From: Petrosia ficiformis
Taxonomy: Eukaryota > Porifera > Demospongiae > Haplosclerida > Petrosiidae
Assembly (NCBI GenBank): GCA_947044365.1
Contig: OX345651.1
Coordinates: 5,325,926-5,389,925, forward strand
DNA: 64,000 nucleotides
Direction: 5' to 3'
Part shown: positions 19,421 to 30,237 of the stretch, in pieces
How positions within the stretch are numbered: position 1 is the first letter of the stretch
How the letters are laid out: every line of letters begins with the position of its first letter
Position numbers and translations under genes: made by a program
The notes under the pieces: model-generated
What the model saw: only the letters and a program-made list of their open reading frames with translations
The model's database searches: none
What the model was told of the DNA's origin: nothing

Positions 19421-22374
19421 TAATTATATATATATATAATTATATATATTATGGAATACCTTTTCTAGCTACTAATTATATACATACATGTATACTATAA
19501 TATAGAGTTTTGTATAAGATGCATTAATTACTATTTTAGCACCTGACAATCATTACCACTGCAACATGTATAATTATATATATATATATAACAGTTTCTC
19601 ATAATACAGAGTGAAAATTATAGATAATTATTGTAGCTAAGTAAAATTGTATATCTCATGTCACAATTCATCATTCAGTTTTCATTTGTTATTCATTCTT
19701 TACCCCAGAATATCCACAACGAAATGCTTCTCAAATATTTCCATTATTAATAAAGATTCTGGAATTATCGAGTACTCTACCGGTTGACCATGAATTCATG
19801 TGTCATCTTGTAGAAAATTTGTCTGCTAGTGTACAAGTATTAAGAGGTGAGCCTAACACTAGCAATGGAAGTAGAACTGGTACAAGTAGCTCCACCAGCA
19901 TCATACCCTCTTCCGTGAGAAAGTCAATGCCTAGCTCTGTGCCTGTACCATCAAATTCTAGGTCTGCATTGTCTAACTCAGCATTACCTACGACTAGTCG
20001 TAGGAGAGCACGTGATGATGGGGAAGAGGGTTCTAGTGGGCATTCTAATCGGCCAAAGCGTCGTAGAATGAGAAGTGATGCCATTTCAAATGCTGGTGGA
20101 CAGTCTACACGTACCACTAGGTCTGTTGACAGTGACATTTGTGCAATTAAGAATGTCACCATTCCATCTACATGGAAACCCGAATGTCCAGAAAAAAAGG
20201 GACATCTTTTGATAAGGGTGACAGAATGTGCTTCTGAAAACTCTGATATTCCAGGAGCTGTTGGAATTAAACACGACCTTCCAGCTGTGACTAACCCGAC
20301 AAACGTCACTGCTGTTAGGGAAGAATTGGATAAGCTATACAATGCTGCTTCATCCAAAGTGGTTCGGTATTCTATGCTAAAAAATCAGTGTGACGTACAA
20401 TGTTACTATGGCATAGGTAGAGTCATGAATGAGTTGATAAACAAGTCTGCACATCTACACAGTTTTATCAACAGGGCTAAATACGGAGAATCATATCAAC
20501 CACACCCTACAGACCCCAATTTATTACAGTTGTGCAGTAAGCCAACAACTGTAGTAAGTATTGCAGAGGGTGACGTTAGCATTCTCGATAAGCTGGCAGG
20601 ACACTGCATGAAACGCAGGAAAACAGATGTACTGAGTTCACTGGGCGGGTGTATAACACCTGACTGTCAACTCTGTCCCACGCTGAAGCGTAGATGGGAA
20701 CAAACTGGTGTACTTCGGTACCACACCGAAGAGACATGCCAGTCTGGTAATGTAGCCATGTGTGCGGCATCAATGAAGTACAAGAACACTAGCAAGTCTT
20801 CGCTTCATGAATGTCTATTATTTGCTCGATTGTGTCCTCCCACCACCAAGCTTGCCAAAGGTGTTTGTGGTATTCCAGCTAGTGTCATTGTAAAAGATCT
20901 GGTAGATCTGTGCAGGCTTGGGACACAGAGTGACCGAATGTACCTGTGTCGTGATATGGACTTTGTAATAAACGGTGGAAATGATGCTCTCAGTGCCATC
21001 CATTTTGTGGACGGGGACTCAGGGTTTATTGTGACAGACAAATTTGCAGATCTGCAAAAGTATAGCCAATATGGCAGTGCAGTGCATTTCACAAATGGTG
21101 TTTCTGAAACATGGATTCCATTTCGTGAAGCATTTCACGATGCTGTTGAAATATCCCATAAATTTGTGGTGTCAGAGCATCCTTCATGTAGGCACCCAAT
21201 TAGTCATGACCTCGGCAGCGTAGGACACTGGAGTGCAATGGCTACACTCCACTCAGCTAAAAAGGTGTACGTACATGTAGTGGACGACAAAAGCATTCAT
21301 CTACCTGACGGTCGTCTCATTGTTACAATCATTGTCCAAAGAGAGAATGATCTGTGGGAGCCTTTAGCCTTGCAGGTTATCAGAAATGGTGTGTCCTTCT
21401 TGACAGAAGAAGGACGCAAGGAAGCACCAAGTGAGTACAAAGTTGCTGAGGTGTTTGCAGAAAAAAACGGGAAAGGCTTGTATGCCATTCCAAAACACCT
21501 CCTCGAGTTTACTGATGAGCCTTTAAATGACAAGAAACAAATAGAAATGTGTAAGTTTACCCAATGCCTAAAAGCAAATCATGCTACAAAATGTAGATTT
21601 GCTGACTGTATGCCATGGAAACTTCGTAGTTTACATTTGGATTTTAATCAGAAACAACTGATTGTCTGTCATAATAGCCAGCAGTTGCATGTGACTAGAT
21701 CTAAAGCCAACATTCACCAGTCCATGGTGTTTGTGGCTGAAAGTACCATTCCTAATGCAGGATGTGGTCTTTTCTTAAGACCACATAGTACTGAAATGTA
21801 CTTCAGAGCTAGGGATACTCTCTGCTTGTACAGCAGAGAGACCCTGACAGAAGAGCAGATTCAAAATATTTCCAATCCAGATTACATACTAGATGTACGT
21901 GACTCAATGTTTGTAGATGCAAGTGTGTTTCATGGGTGGAATTTGGGTCGGTTTGTTAATCAAGGTGGTTTACTTGAAGGGCTTAAACAGTTAGCAACTG
22001 ACTTTGCCCTGGGACATTTTCAGCTCGATTCTGCTGAGAAAGTTGCTGAAAGTTTTTGCAATGTTATTTATTCACAGAAGGGAAACACAGTTGTGATAAA
22101 TGTGAAGGGCAGAGTCCATTGTAACACTAACAACACTGCAAAAGAGCTTTTTGTTAACTATGGTCTGCATAATTACTGGATGAATTATATATCAGGGAAA
22201 GACAGTGCTTCAATGGATCTGGAGAGTAGAGACGAATTGTCTCAGCTTGTGAGATTCATTGTTGCCACTAATAAACGTAGTGGTCATTTGGAGCTTAAAC
22301 ACGCTTATAGTGATGCTCAGGTAGAACAACTTGTTCATATGTGTCCAAGTGTCTGCCCTGTGCAATGTACATGA
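19170..22374 (+). CDS. SET-like domain protein with possible OTU-like region, copy 1
   Basis: Exon 1 (19170-19209, starting MDTSMESFKRVIE) splices through a 499 bp GT-AG intron to exon 2 (19709-22374) in frame, giving 901 aa. The reading frame of exon 2 stays open back to the acceptor, which supports the join. Residues about 60-160 are Ser/Arg-rich with a basic RPKRRRMR stretch, a likely nuclear signal. Cysteine and histidine residues cluster in the middle. Around 519, GHWSAMATLHSAKKVYVHV resembles the His/Trp segment of OTU-like proteins found in some transposon-derived genes; this is tentative. The C-terminus looks like a divergent SET domain: IPNAGCGLF near 694-702, RFVNQGG near 761 and ELFVNYG near 826. 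The usual Asn-His pair is Asn-Gln (N764, Q765), so methyltransferase activity is uncertain. Its position next to the recombinase, on the same strand, suggests a role in the element's chromatin targeting or silencing escape (inference). Confidence 0.75.
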
Positions 22375-22380
22375 ATTCAC

Positions 22381-22634
22381 TCCCAGACCAATTCATACTG
22401 GTCATATGCTTATAGAAGCACGGTATTGTGCATACCTGTTTCACGCTTTCAATTTGTTTCCAAACAGGAAACATGATCCCTGTCCCATCTGGTGACAGTG
22501 GATTATCTCCCAGACCAATTCATACTGGTCATATGCTTATAGAAGCACGGTATTGTGCATACCTGTTTCACGCTTTCAATTTGTTTCCAAACAGGAAACA
22601 TGATCCCTGTCCCATCTGGTGACAGTGGATTATC
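22381..22634 (+). repeat. 127 bp direct duplication before the ribozyme
   Basis: TCCCAGACCAATTCATACTG begins at 22381 and again at 22508, and each unit ends GACAGTGGATTATC. The two units appear identical. The pair fills nearly the whole gap between the SET-like stop codon and the ribozyme. Confidence 0.92.
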
Positions 22635-22642
22635 GCTTTTTT

Positions 22643-22720
22643 GGCCTAGCGTAAGGGACGCCTCCTCGTGGTCTAGGCTGGTAACTTCTACTTGTAATGT
22701 AGAAGGCTAAAGGTCCCTTG
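22643..22720 (+). ncRNA. HDV-like self-cleaving ribozyme, copy 1
   Basis: The sequence folds into the nested double pseudoknot of HDV-like ribozymes. P1 is 7 bp (22643-22649 with 22673-22679) and opens with the typical G-U wobble. P2 is 7 bp (22653-22659 with 22713-22719). P3 is 3 bp (22660-22662 with 22670-22672), closed by the loop TCCTCGT. P1.1 can form between C22664-C22665 and G22680-G22681. P4 is 7 bp (22685-22691 with 22699-22705). The J4/2 strand reads GCTAAAG, placing the catalytic cytosine at 22707. Predicted cleavage is just before G22643. HDV-like ribozymes are known from many animal genomes and from the 5' ends of some non-LTR retrotransposons. Here the ribozyme lies 268 bp past the SET-like stop codon on the same strand. 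It is identified from structure, not from a covariance search. Confidence 0.9.
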
Positions 22721-22773
22721 AAGATTTCTGAAAGAAATATAGTCAAAAACAGTTAGTTAATCTACATGTAGAC

Positions 22774-22995
22774 TTGAAAATTATGTTCACTCTACTTACA
22801 TACAATTGTAGACACACAGATGTCACAGCAAGGTTGTACGTCAGAGCTGAAGGACTGTGTGGAGCTCAGATGAAGAAAGAGTTTATCAAGTGTCATATGA
22901 TCCAGGCTGTTAACAATTATTATAACTTTATTTTTTGTTCTACACAAAACAACAATTGTACTTACATACATGTATCGATAAGGTATGCATCATAA
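22774..22995 (+). CDS. Short open frame after the ribozyme, uncertain
   Basis: This frame of 73 aa begins 131 bases after the predicted cleavage site and is the first ATG frame of any size on a cleaved product. A possible splice acceptor precedes ACACACAGATGTCACAGC near 22811, so this may instead be a terminal exon. I recognise no domain. An AATAAA at 23147-23152 could end a transcript running from the SET-like gene. Confidence 0.25.
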   Translation: MKIMFTLLTYNCRHTDVTARLYVRAEGLCGAQMKKEFIKCHMIQAVNNYYNFIFCSTQNNNCTYIHVSIRYAS

Positions 22996-23396
22996 TTAAT
23001 GGAGTAATGTAATTAAGAAATGTTATTTTAATTTTGTACTTCACTTAGTCATTTAAATGTTTGTAAGCTAATCATAATTATGGATTGTATCTTGTTTGTA
23101 AAGAAACTATTTTTGAGTGATAAACATCTAGTATAGTGACATATCCAATAAATGTTTTAACCAATTCTACATTTAAGTGGGAATTATGAGATGATAACAT
23201 ATCAAATAATCAATCAAGCTACATAGGCATGTTTAATGGGTTTAGATGTGAATGTCTGAACACACTCTGAGTGAGCAAATGCTATTAACAACCTTTTACA
23301 TATGTTGAGTGTAATATTACATTAAAACAGGAAGAAATGGGTGTAACTAAAAATCCATCCGCTGTAGCTAAAACGAATCTGAACACAACAACTCAA

Positions 23397-23663
23397 TTAA
23401 CAATACTGAAAGTTGTGTTGGCTCTGTAGTTTTCTATCTGTTGCAATGTTAATCAGTCTGTTGTACAAAATGTTTAATTTTGTCTGTAGGCGTTCACGTG
23501 AGCTCCACCCTAACTTACATGTAAATACATGCCTTCCATCAATGCCACAATACAAAACTATTACCCACAAAAATAGATAGAAAAAAATAGCTAGAATGGT
23601 TAGTAGAGCTATTTGGAGGCGGCTTCCTGTATCAAAACCCCAATGATTGCAGCAAAAACCCAT
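23397..23663 (-). CDS. Possible small membrane protein, uncertain
   Basis: An 88-residue frame with one strongly hydrophobic segment (about residues 17-40, IALLTILAIFFYLFLWVIVL) and a basic C-terminal half. A candidate donor GTAAGT lies inside the frame near 23515, so it may be part of a spliced gene. No family recognised. Confidence 0.22.
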   Translation of the reverse strand: MGFCCNHWGFDTGSRLQIALLTILAIFFYLFLWVIVLYCGIDGRHVFTCKLGWSSRERLQTKLNILYNRLINIATDRKLQSQHNFQYC

Positions 23664-23902
23664 AAGGACATATGTCCCTTGATTTTTCCATGTTTACATT
23701 GCCATTTTTGATCACTGGGGTGCCAGCTTGATGTTTGTGGAATACATATATGCAATGCATTCTACCATTTATCTATTTTTGAAATTAAAGAAAGAGACAT
23801 ATTTCAGGGACATAGATTCTATATAGATGTTACAATACACATATAGGGCAAGGGCAGCCACTCCCCTCTTTCAGACAGTTTTGGCGGGCTGATGGATATT
23901 GG

Positions 23903-26900
23903 AATTGCCTTGTTTAAACCCTCTGATCTCCTATCTGGAAGATCTTTCAGGGTTAATGTAACCAGTTTAACTGGTTGTAACCAACCTCACCTGAGGTTGT
24001 AAAGGCAATACAGACAACGGCAGGTCTCTTACACTCACTGGTCTTGACTGACCTTACAGAGTGAAAGCAATCTCTTGATGAGATTGTAGAGACAATTGTG
24101 GTATTGTCCCTTTATGCTCTTTGATATTTGTCATTCAGAGCAACAGCAACCATTTTAGGTTGTAAGGGACATTGTTATGGTGGTGCAGGTCAGCCATTTT
24201 GAAGTTCTTGGTATTTACAACCACCAGTGTAATAGTAGATATGTCAAGGATTGGAGTTCATCTTGGTAAGTTTTGAATAAAGTGAGGGGGATGTACTGTA
24301 TGTTGTGAGAACATTTGATTGTAATCTACGTAATTGCCTTGTTTAAACCCTCTGATCTCAAGATCTTTCAGGGTTAATGTAACCAGTTTAACTGGTTGTA
24401 ACATACCTCATCTGAGGTTGTAAAGGCAATACAGAGCACAGCAGGTCTCTTACACTCACTGGTCTTGATTGACCTTACAGAGTGAAAGCAATCTCTTGAT
24501 GAGAATTGTAGAGGCATTGTTCCTTTATGCTCTTTGATATTTGTCATTCAGAGCAACAGCAACCATTTTAGATTGTAAGGGACATTGTTTTGGTGGTGCA
24601 TGTCAGCCATTTTAAAGTTCTTGTTTCAGTAAGTCACATGTTTACCCACTGTAATAGGAGCTGTAATAGATATGTCAAAGAATGAAGTTCATTTAGGATA
24701 ATTCTACTTAAAGTGAGGGTGATGTACTGTATGTTGTGAGAACATTTGATTGTAATCTACGTAATTGCCTTGTTTAAACCCTCTGATCTCAAGATCTTTC
24801 AGGGTTAATGTAACCAGTTTAACTGGTTGTAACATACCTCATCTGAGGTTGTAAAGGCAATACAGAGCACAGCAGGTCTCTTACACTCACTGGTCTTGAT
24901 TGACCTTACAGAGTGAAAGCAATCTCTTGATGAGAATTGTAGAGGCATTGTTCCTTTATGCTCTTTGATATTTGTCATTCAGAGCAACAGCAACCATTTT
25001 AGATTGTAAGGGACATTGTTTTGGTGGTGCATGTCAGCCATTTTAAAGTTCTTGTTTCAGTAAGTCACATGTTTACCCACTGTAATAGGAGCTGTAATAG
25101 ATATGTCAAAGAATGAAGTTCATTTTGGATAATTCTACTTAAAGTGAGGGTGATGTACTGTATGTTGTGAGAACATTTGATTATAAGCCACGTAATTGCC
25201 TTGTTTAAACCCTCTGATCTCAAGATCTTTCAGGGTTAATGTAACCAGTTTAACTGGTTGTAACATACCTCATCTGAGGTTGTAAAGGCAATACAGAGCA
25301 CAGCAGGTCTCTTACACTCACTGGTCTTGATTGACCTTACAGAGTGAAAGCAATCTCTTGATGAGAATTGTAGAGGCATTGTTCCTTTATGCTCTTTGAT
25401 ATTTGTCATTCAGAGCAACAGCAACCATTTTAGATTGTAAGGGACATTGTTTTGGTGGTGCATGTCAGCCATTTTAAAGTTCTTGTTTCAGTAAGTCACA
25501 TGTTTACCCACTGTAATAGGAGCTGTAATAGATATGTCAAAGAATGAAGTTCATTTTGGATAATTCTACTTAAAGTGAGGGTGATGTACTGTATGTTGTG
25601 AGAACATTTGATTGTAATCTACGTAATTGCCTTGTTTAAACCCTCTGATCTCAAGATCTTTCAGGGTTAATGTAACCAGTTTAACTGGTTGTAACATACC
25701 TCATCTGAGGTTGTAAAGGCAATACAGAGCACAGCAGGTCTCTTACACTCACTGGTCTTGATTGACCTTACAGAGTGAAAGCAATCTCTTGATGAGAATT
25801 GTAGAGGCATTGTTCCTTTATGCTCTTTGATATTTGTCATTCAGAGCAACAGCAACCATTTTAGATTGTAAGGGACATTGTTTTGGTGGTGCATGTCAGC
25901 CATTTTAAAGTTCTTGTTTCAGTAAGTCACATGTTTACCCACTGTAATAGGAGCTGTAATAGATATGTCAAAAAATGAAGTTCATTTTGGATAATTCTAC
26001 TTAAAGTGAGGGTGATGTACTGTATGTTGTGAGAACATTTGATTGTAATCTACGTAATTGCCTTGTTTAAACCCTCTGATCTCAAGATCTTTCAGGGTTA
26101 ATGTAACCAGTTTAACTGGTTGTAACATACCTCATCTGAGGTTGTAAAGGCAATACAGAGCACAGCAGGTCTCTTACACTCACTGGTCTTGATTGACCTT
26201 ACAGAGTGAAAGCAATCTCTTGATGAGAATTGTAGAGGCATTGTTCCTTTATGCTCTTTGATATTTGTCATTCAGAGCAACAGCAACCATTTTAGATTGT
26301 AAGGGACATTGTTTTGGTGGTGCATGTCAGCCATTTTAAAGTTCTTGTTTCAGTAAGTCACATGTTTACCCACTGTAATAGGAGCTGTAATAGATATGTC
26401 AAAAAATGAAGTTCATTTTGGATAATTCTACTTAAAGTGAGGGTGATGTACTGTATGTTGTGAGAACATTTGATTATAAGCCACGTAATTGCCTTGTTTA
26501 AACCCTCTGATCTCAAGATCTTTCAGGGTTAATGTAACCAGTTTAACTGGTTGTAACATACCTCATCTGAGGTTGTAAAGGCAATACAGAGCACAGCAGG
26601 TCTCTTACACTCACTGGTCTTGATTGACCTTACAGAGTGAAAGCAATCTCTTGATGAGAATTGTAGAGGCATTGTTCCTTTATGCTCTTTGATATTTGTC
26701 ATTCAGAGCAACAGCAACCATTTTAGATTGTAAGGGACATTGTTTTGGTGGTGCATGTCAGCCATTTTAAAGTTCTTGTTTCAGTAAGTCACATGTTTAC
26801 CCACTGTAATAGGAGCTGTAATAGATATGTCAAAGAATGAAGTTCATTTTGGATAATTCTACTTAAAGTGAGGGTGATGTACTGTATGTTGTGAGAACAT

Positions 26901-27130
26901 TTGATTATAAGCCACGTAATTGCCTTGTTTAAACCCTCTGATCTCAAGATCTTTCAGGGTTAATGTAACCAGTTTAACTGGTTGTAACATACCTCATCTG
27001 AGGTTGTAAAGGCAATACAGAGCACAGCAGGTCTCTTACACTCACTGGTCTTGATTGACCTTACAGAGTGAAAACAATCTCTCGATGGGGATTGTAGAGA
27101 CAATTGTGGTATTGTCCCTTTAATATCTAT
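23903..27130 (+). repeat. 431 bp satellite, about 8 units, with cloverleaf-like core
   Basis: AATTGCCTTGTTTAAACCCT recurs at 23903, 24332, 24763, 25194, 25625, 26056, 26487 and 26918; after the first unit the spacing is exactly 431 bp. The first and last units are diverged and the inner ones nearly identical, with two alternating linker variants. The first ~98 bases of each unit form a closed stem with three arms. In the unit at 24763 the stem pairs 24764-24771 with 24854-24861. The arms are centred on AACCCT...AGGGTT, AACCAGTTTAACTGGTT and ACCTCATCTGAGGT. Other short hairpins follow, for example GCTCT...AGAGC. No coding frame persists. Confidence 0.93.
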
Positions 27131-27230
27131 CATTTAGAGCGACAGTATGTTTTTTAGGTTTTAACCATATTTATAGATATTTTCACTGAGATATACATGT
27201 ATGCTGTGTTGTACAATATTCATAGCCAAG

Positions 27231-27574
27231 ATGCCACCAAATTATGTCTCTAGAGAAGTGAATCAACAGATGACTCACCAATATGAATATCATTTAGAAG
27301 AAACCAGAGAAATTTTTCAACAGGTGAGTCAGCATTATTTAACCACAATTTTTTTAAACCAGTATCATAGCAATTATAGCACTTATGTTTGACAACCACA
27401 TATTATTGTTGTGAAGTATAATATTTAAATTTGAAGAAACCTTTAATATACAATACACAAGTATGAATATATAATACGTATTATACTTTTTAGTGTGTGA
27501 CTCCATTAGAAATAATTGTAGGGAAACATGATGTATTCATGAATGAAATGTTAACTCTCTCTCTTTTTTTGTAA
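27231..27574 (+). CDS. Possible small two-exon gene, uncertain
   Basis: An exon starting MPPNYVSREVNQQMT (27231-27323) ends at a strong donor GTGAGT in phase 0. An acceptor (CTTTTTAG, exon from 27494) continues in frame for 26 residues to a TAA at 27572, for a total of 57 aa. It lies just downstream of the 431 bp array, which could supply its promoter. No family recognised, and other acceptors are possible. Confidence 0.35.
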
Positions 27575-27844
27575 ACAGAAGCTGTGTTATTAGTTAGCAA
27601 TACAAACAAAAGAACTAACTTACTATTATATATAATATTTGCATATTTATACCTATTTTTTTAATTCTTGTACTTTCTCACAAAGATACTCTTTTTGTTT
27701 CTAAATCTTCAATGAAACACAAAGTATAAACATGCTCGCTACATTTTCTATTGTACATGATCTAGCAATAGTGACTGGATAATAATGAAAATTTTAAATG
27801 TCCCTGTGAAACTAAACACCCGAGTAATTAGTGACAATTGAACT

Positions 27845-28170
27845 CCAGGTTATGGAATGTAATGTGTCAATTGATGGCAGACAACACTTGATTCATATAT
27901 TACGTGAAAATCTATGTGTTAATGTCCCCTGAGGAAACTTCACTTAACACATTATCATGTACAGAAATGGGATAGCAAAATCAATAATCCACAAACTAGA
28001 CCGGGAGGGTATCAGAAACCAATAATCAATTTTATATACATACTGTGTGTATGTTGGGTAATGGTATAATTTGAGCATTAACATGATAATTTTTATAAGT
28101 ATTAATTATATTATAATATTATGTAATCATTACTATTCTATACTTGTCTTCTTTTCCTTGACCATTTACG
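27845..28170. repeat. Left arm of a ~330 bp inverted repeat around the small-gene pair
   Basis: The sequence from CCAGGTTATGGAATG onward is the imperfect reverse complement of 30935-31269. The arm runs into the last exon of the minus-strand small gene. The two arms bracket both small genes, which indicates that the locus arose by inverted duplication. Confidence 0.82.
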
Positions 28171-29030
28171 GGGTCTCTTCCTTCCTTCGCCACCTTCTCC
28201 TTTGTCATATGTTCCTTCCTGCTTCTTCCTTTTTTTTCTTTCTCTGTACTTTTTATTGATGTTTTTCTGTGATCAAAGCAAGTGCTTAGTAATTACTTTC
28301 CTTCCATAATGCTAATACTCATTGTTGACACTTACTCTAAAAAATACACCGTAATGATGAGAACAAAGTGTTCTTCTTGTTTTTTTATTGCAGTATTCTA
28401 TGATGCATTTTTTCTTTTGTGTGTGTGATAGGTAAAATTTAAGTACAAACAGTATCATTACTTACCCAGCTGTGGTACATGTTTTTTTTAATATTTTCCT
28501 GCATATGCACATGTTAAAATTATATGACATAACTAAAAGTAAATTTACTCTTTACCTCTACTTTCTCCCAACATGGTTTACAAAACTACATGAGTAAGAC
28601 AAAATGCATGAGTAAGACAAAATTACAACATAAATTAGGTTTTCATACACTGTTGTCTGTTGCCCTCTCACTACACTCCCTTCCAATGCAGAAAGGTTGG
28701 GCACATGTAAAGTGCTGCAAATAGAAATTAAACAGTTACTTGTGCAGTGAAAAATTGATTTATTGCATACATCGGAAGATCCAGATGAGAGTTCTTCCTG
28801 TGAAATTTAATGCATAATAATACTATAGCAATTGCTACTTGCGATACATTGATCTTATTTCCATTGCAGTGAAATGACAATAATATTACTTGAAATGAAA
28901 ATATCTTACCTTCTCAATTTCTGTATCTGATTCAGTCTAATAATACAGAAGTAATTATGTATATAAAAGCACAATCTTCACTCTTTATTCATGATGGAAT
29001 GAAACTAACCTTCACTTCTTTCTCTGCCAT
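28138..29030 (-). CDS. Small basic Cys-containing protein, spliced paralogue (6 exons), copy 1
   Basis: Exons 29030-29010, 28936-28910, 28797-28771, 28714-28649, 28498-28466 and 28266-28138 are all bounded by GT-AG, all in phase 0, and 21 to 129 bp long. They give 100 aa ending at TAG (28138-28140). The protein starts MAEKEVK, has an acidic segment (TESDTEIEK, EELSSGSSD), three cysteines (C29, C34, C39), then IKKNMYHSW and a Lys/Arg/Gly-rich tail. The start MAEKE and the IKK-x2-(F/Y)-H-x-W block match the intronless neighbour at 30238, so the two are paralogues. A TATA-like TATATAAAT lies about 41 bp upstream. Probably a nucleic-acid-binding protein, by composition only. None of the exons is long enough to stand out as an open frame. 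Confidence 0.72.
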
Positions 29031-29070
29031 TCTTTGTTACAACACTAAATTTTGCAGGAAGTGCTAGTGC

Positions 29071-29079
29071 ATTTATATA
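29071..29079 (-). promoter_or_regulatory. TATA-like box of the spliced small gene
   Basis: On the minus strand this reads TATATAAAT, about 41 bp before the ATG. The intronless paralogue has a TATA box at nearly the same distance from its start. Confidence 0.5.
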
Positions 29080-29602
29080 TAGATAATTAATTATTGTTAT
29101 TAAATAGTTGAAATATTTCCATGGAATTTTCAGTTAGATAGTCTTTATAGGTAATTAATCATTCTATGGTTTCAGCATGTCATGATAAATCATTTTGCAT
29201 CACATGTGCAGAACGTGTTTGAGCGTTATAGTTAGCAATTTTAAATCATTATTAATAACAATGGAAAGGACAATGTGTACATTAAAAAAAATGACAAATA
29301 GCATATCAATAACAGTACATAGTATAGTCATTATTTTCTCATTAATTCTTGCCCACCATACATCGTATATACCACTTTGGAGAAAAGTACATAGTACTCT
29401 CTTCCTACTCTTCCTTCTGTTTCTTTGATCATCAACTAAACAGAGAGAGAGGATGTCATATTATTAGTTGTGCATTAATCATAACTTCATTATTATATAT
29501 TGCACAGTAGGAAGATATTAGGCTAGACCATTCCTCCTACAAAATTTTGTGTAAGTGGAGTTATATATGTACATGTACTTTGTATTCATTATTAGAAACT
29601 TC

Positions 29603-29687
29603 GGGTTCTAAGCCCCTCCCTCCTATGCCCAAGGTGCTTAGCAGGCATGCCTGCATAGGCACCTCAGCCACAAGAGGGAGGGAACCC
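29603..29687 (+). other. GC-rich nested hairpin
   Basis: Three stems stack: GGGTTC with GAACCC (29603-29608 / 29682-29687), CCTCCCTC with GAGGGAGG (29615-29622 / 29674-29681), and AGGTGC with GCACCT (29632-29637 / 29659-29664). The tip holds the palindrome GCAGGCATGCCTGC. It stands out from AT-rich surroundings. It could be a structured RNA or a decayed foldback element. I could not match it to a known ribozyme. Confidence 0.6.
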
Positions 29688-30196
29688 TCCAAAAATTTGC
29701 ACCCCATTTACTCCACTGATATAAATAAAAACCTAAGGTTGGGGGCTTGTGAATTTGTAGCACAAAGTTCTGGCTTATAAACAACTACACTCTCATCATT
29801 GTTGTGGGTTTCTAAAATATAGCCTCCTGTAGGGTGTTGTGGTTCAGATAACTATATTCATTTTAGACTTATTACACCTCCAAAATTCTAGCACACAGTT
29901 AAGCAGCATATTATACATGTAAATTATTACAAACAGGTAAGTACATATGTGTATATGTCACGTGGCTGGGCATGTAAGTAAGTACAAGCGTACATAATAT
30001 AAAATAGTTCTTTAATTAATTGCTTGTTACTAATAATTATTATGAAGTTGAATTTCTTTGATATTGCATGTACACCTTTATGGTACAGTGGTAAAGCTTC
30101 ATGATTAAACACCTATAAATTCAATTTCTCTGATCATGAAGGTGTTTACTTACAGCTAAAGGATGAAAGGAAATGGAATGCAATATTTAGAAAGGG

Positions 30197-30204
30197 TATA
30201 AAAG
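30197..30204 (+). promoter_or_regulatory. TATA box of the intronless small gene
   Basis: TATAAAAG lies 41 bp before the ATG at 30238, which fits initiation roughly 30 bp downstream and a very short 5' UTR. Confidence 0.65.
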
Positions 30205-30237
30205 ACAAGCACAGTTTGAAAGTGTTCATTTATAGTC

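Noticed and set aside
23903..24010. tRNA gene, because of the cloverleaf-like fold
   Set aside because: Arm order and lengths do not match a tRNA, and there are no recognisable A and B box promoter sequences or anticodon loop.
23903..27130. CRISPR-like array
   Set aside because: Units are 431 bp, nearly identical throughout and in a eukaryotic context; there are no short repeats with unique spacers and no cas genes.
29603..29687. Twister-like ribozyme
   Set aside because: A TAA in the first internal loop and an ATGCC in the second looked suggestive, but the 3' strand lacks the expected conserved loop bases and no pseudoknot partner is present in the terminal loop.
29195..29780. Two plus-strand frames of 77 codons
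   Set aside because: Composition is that of AT-rich spacer DNA, and the second crosses the GC-rich hairpin; no splice or promoter support.
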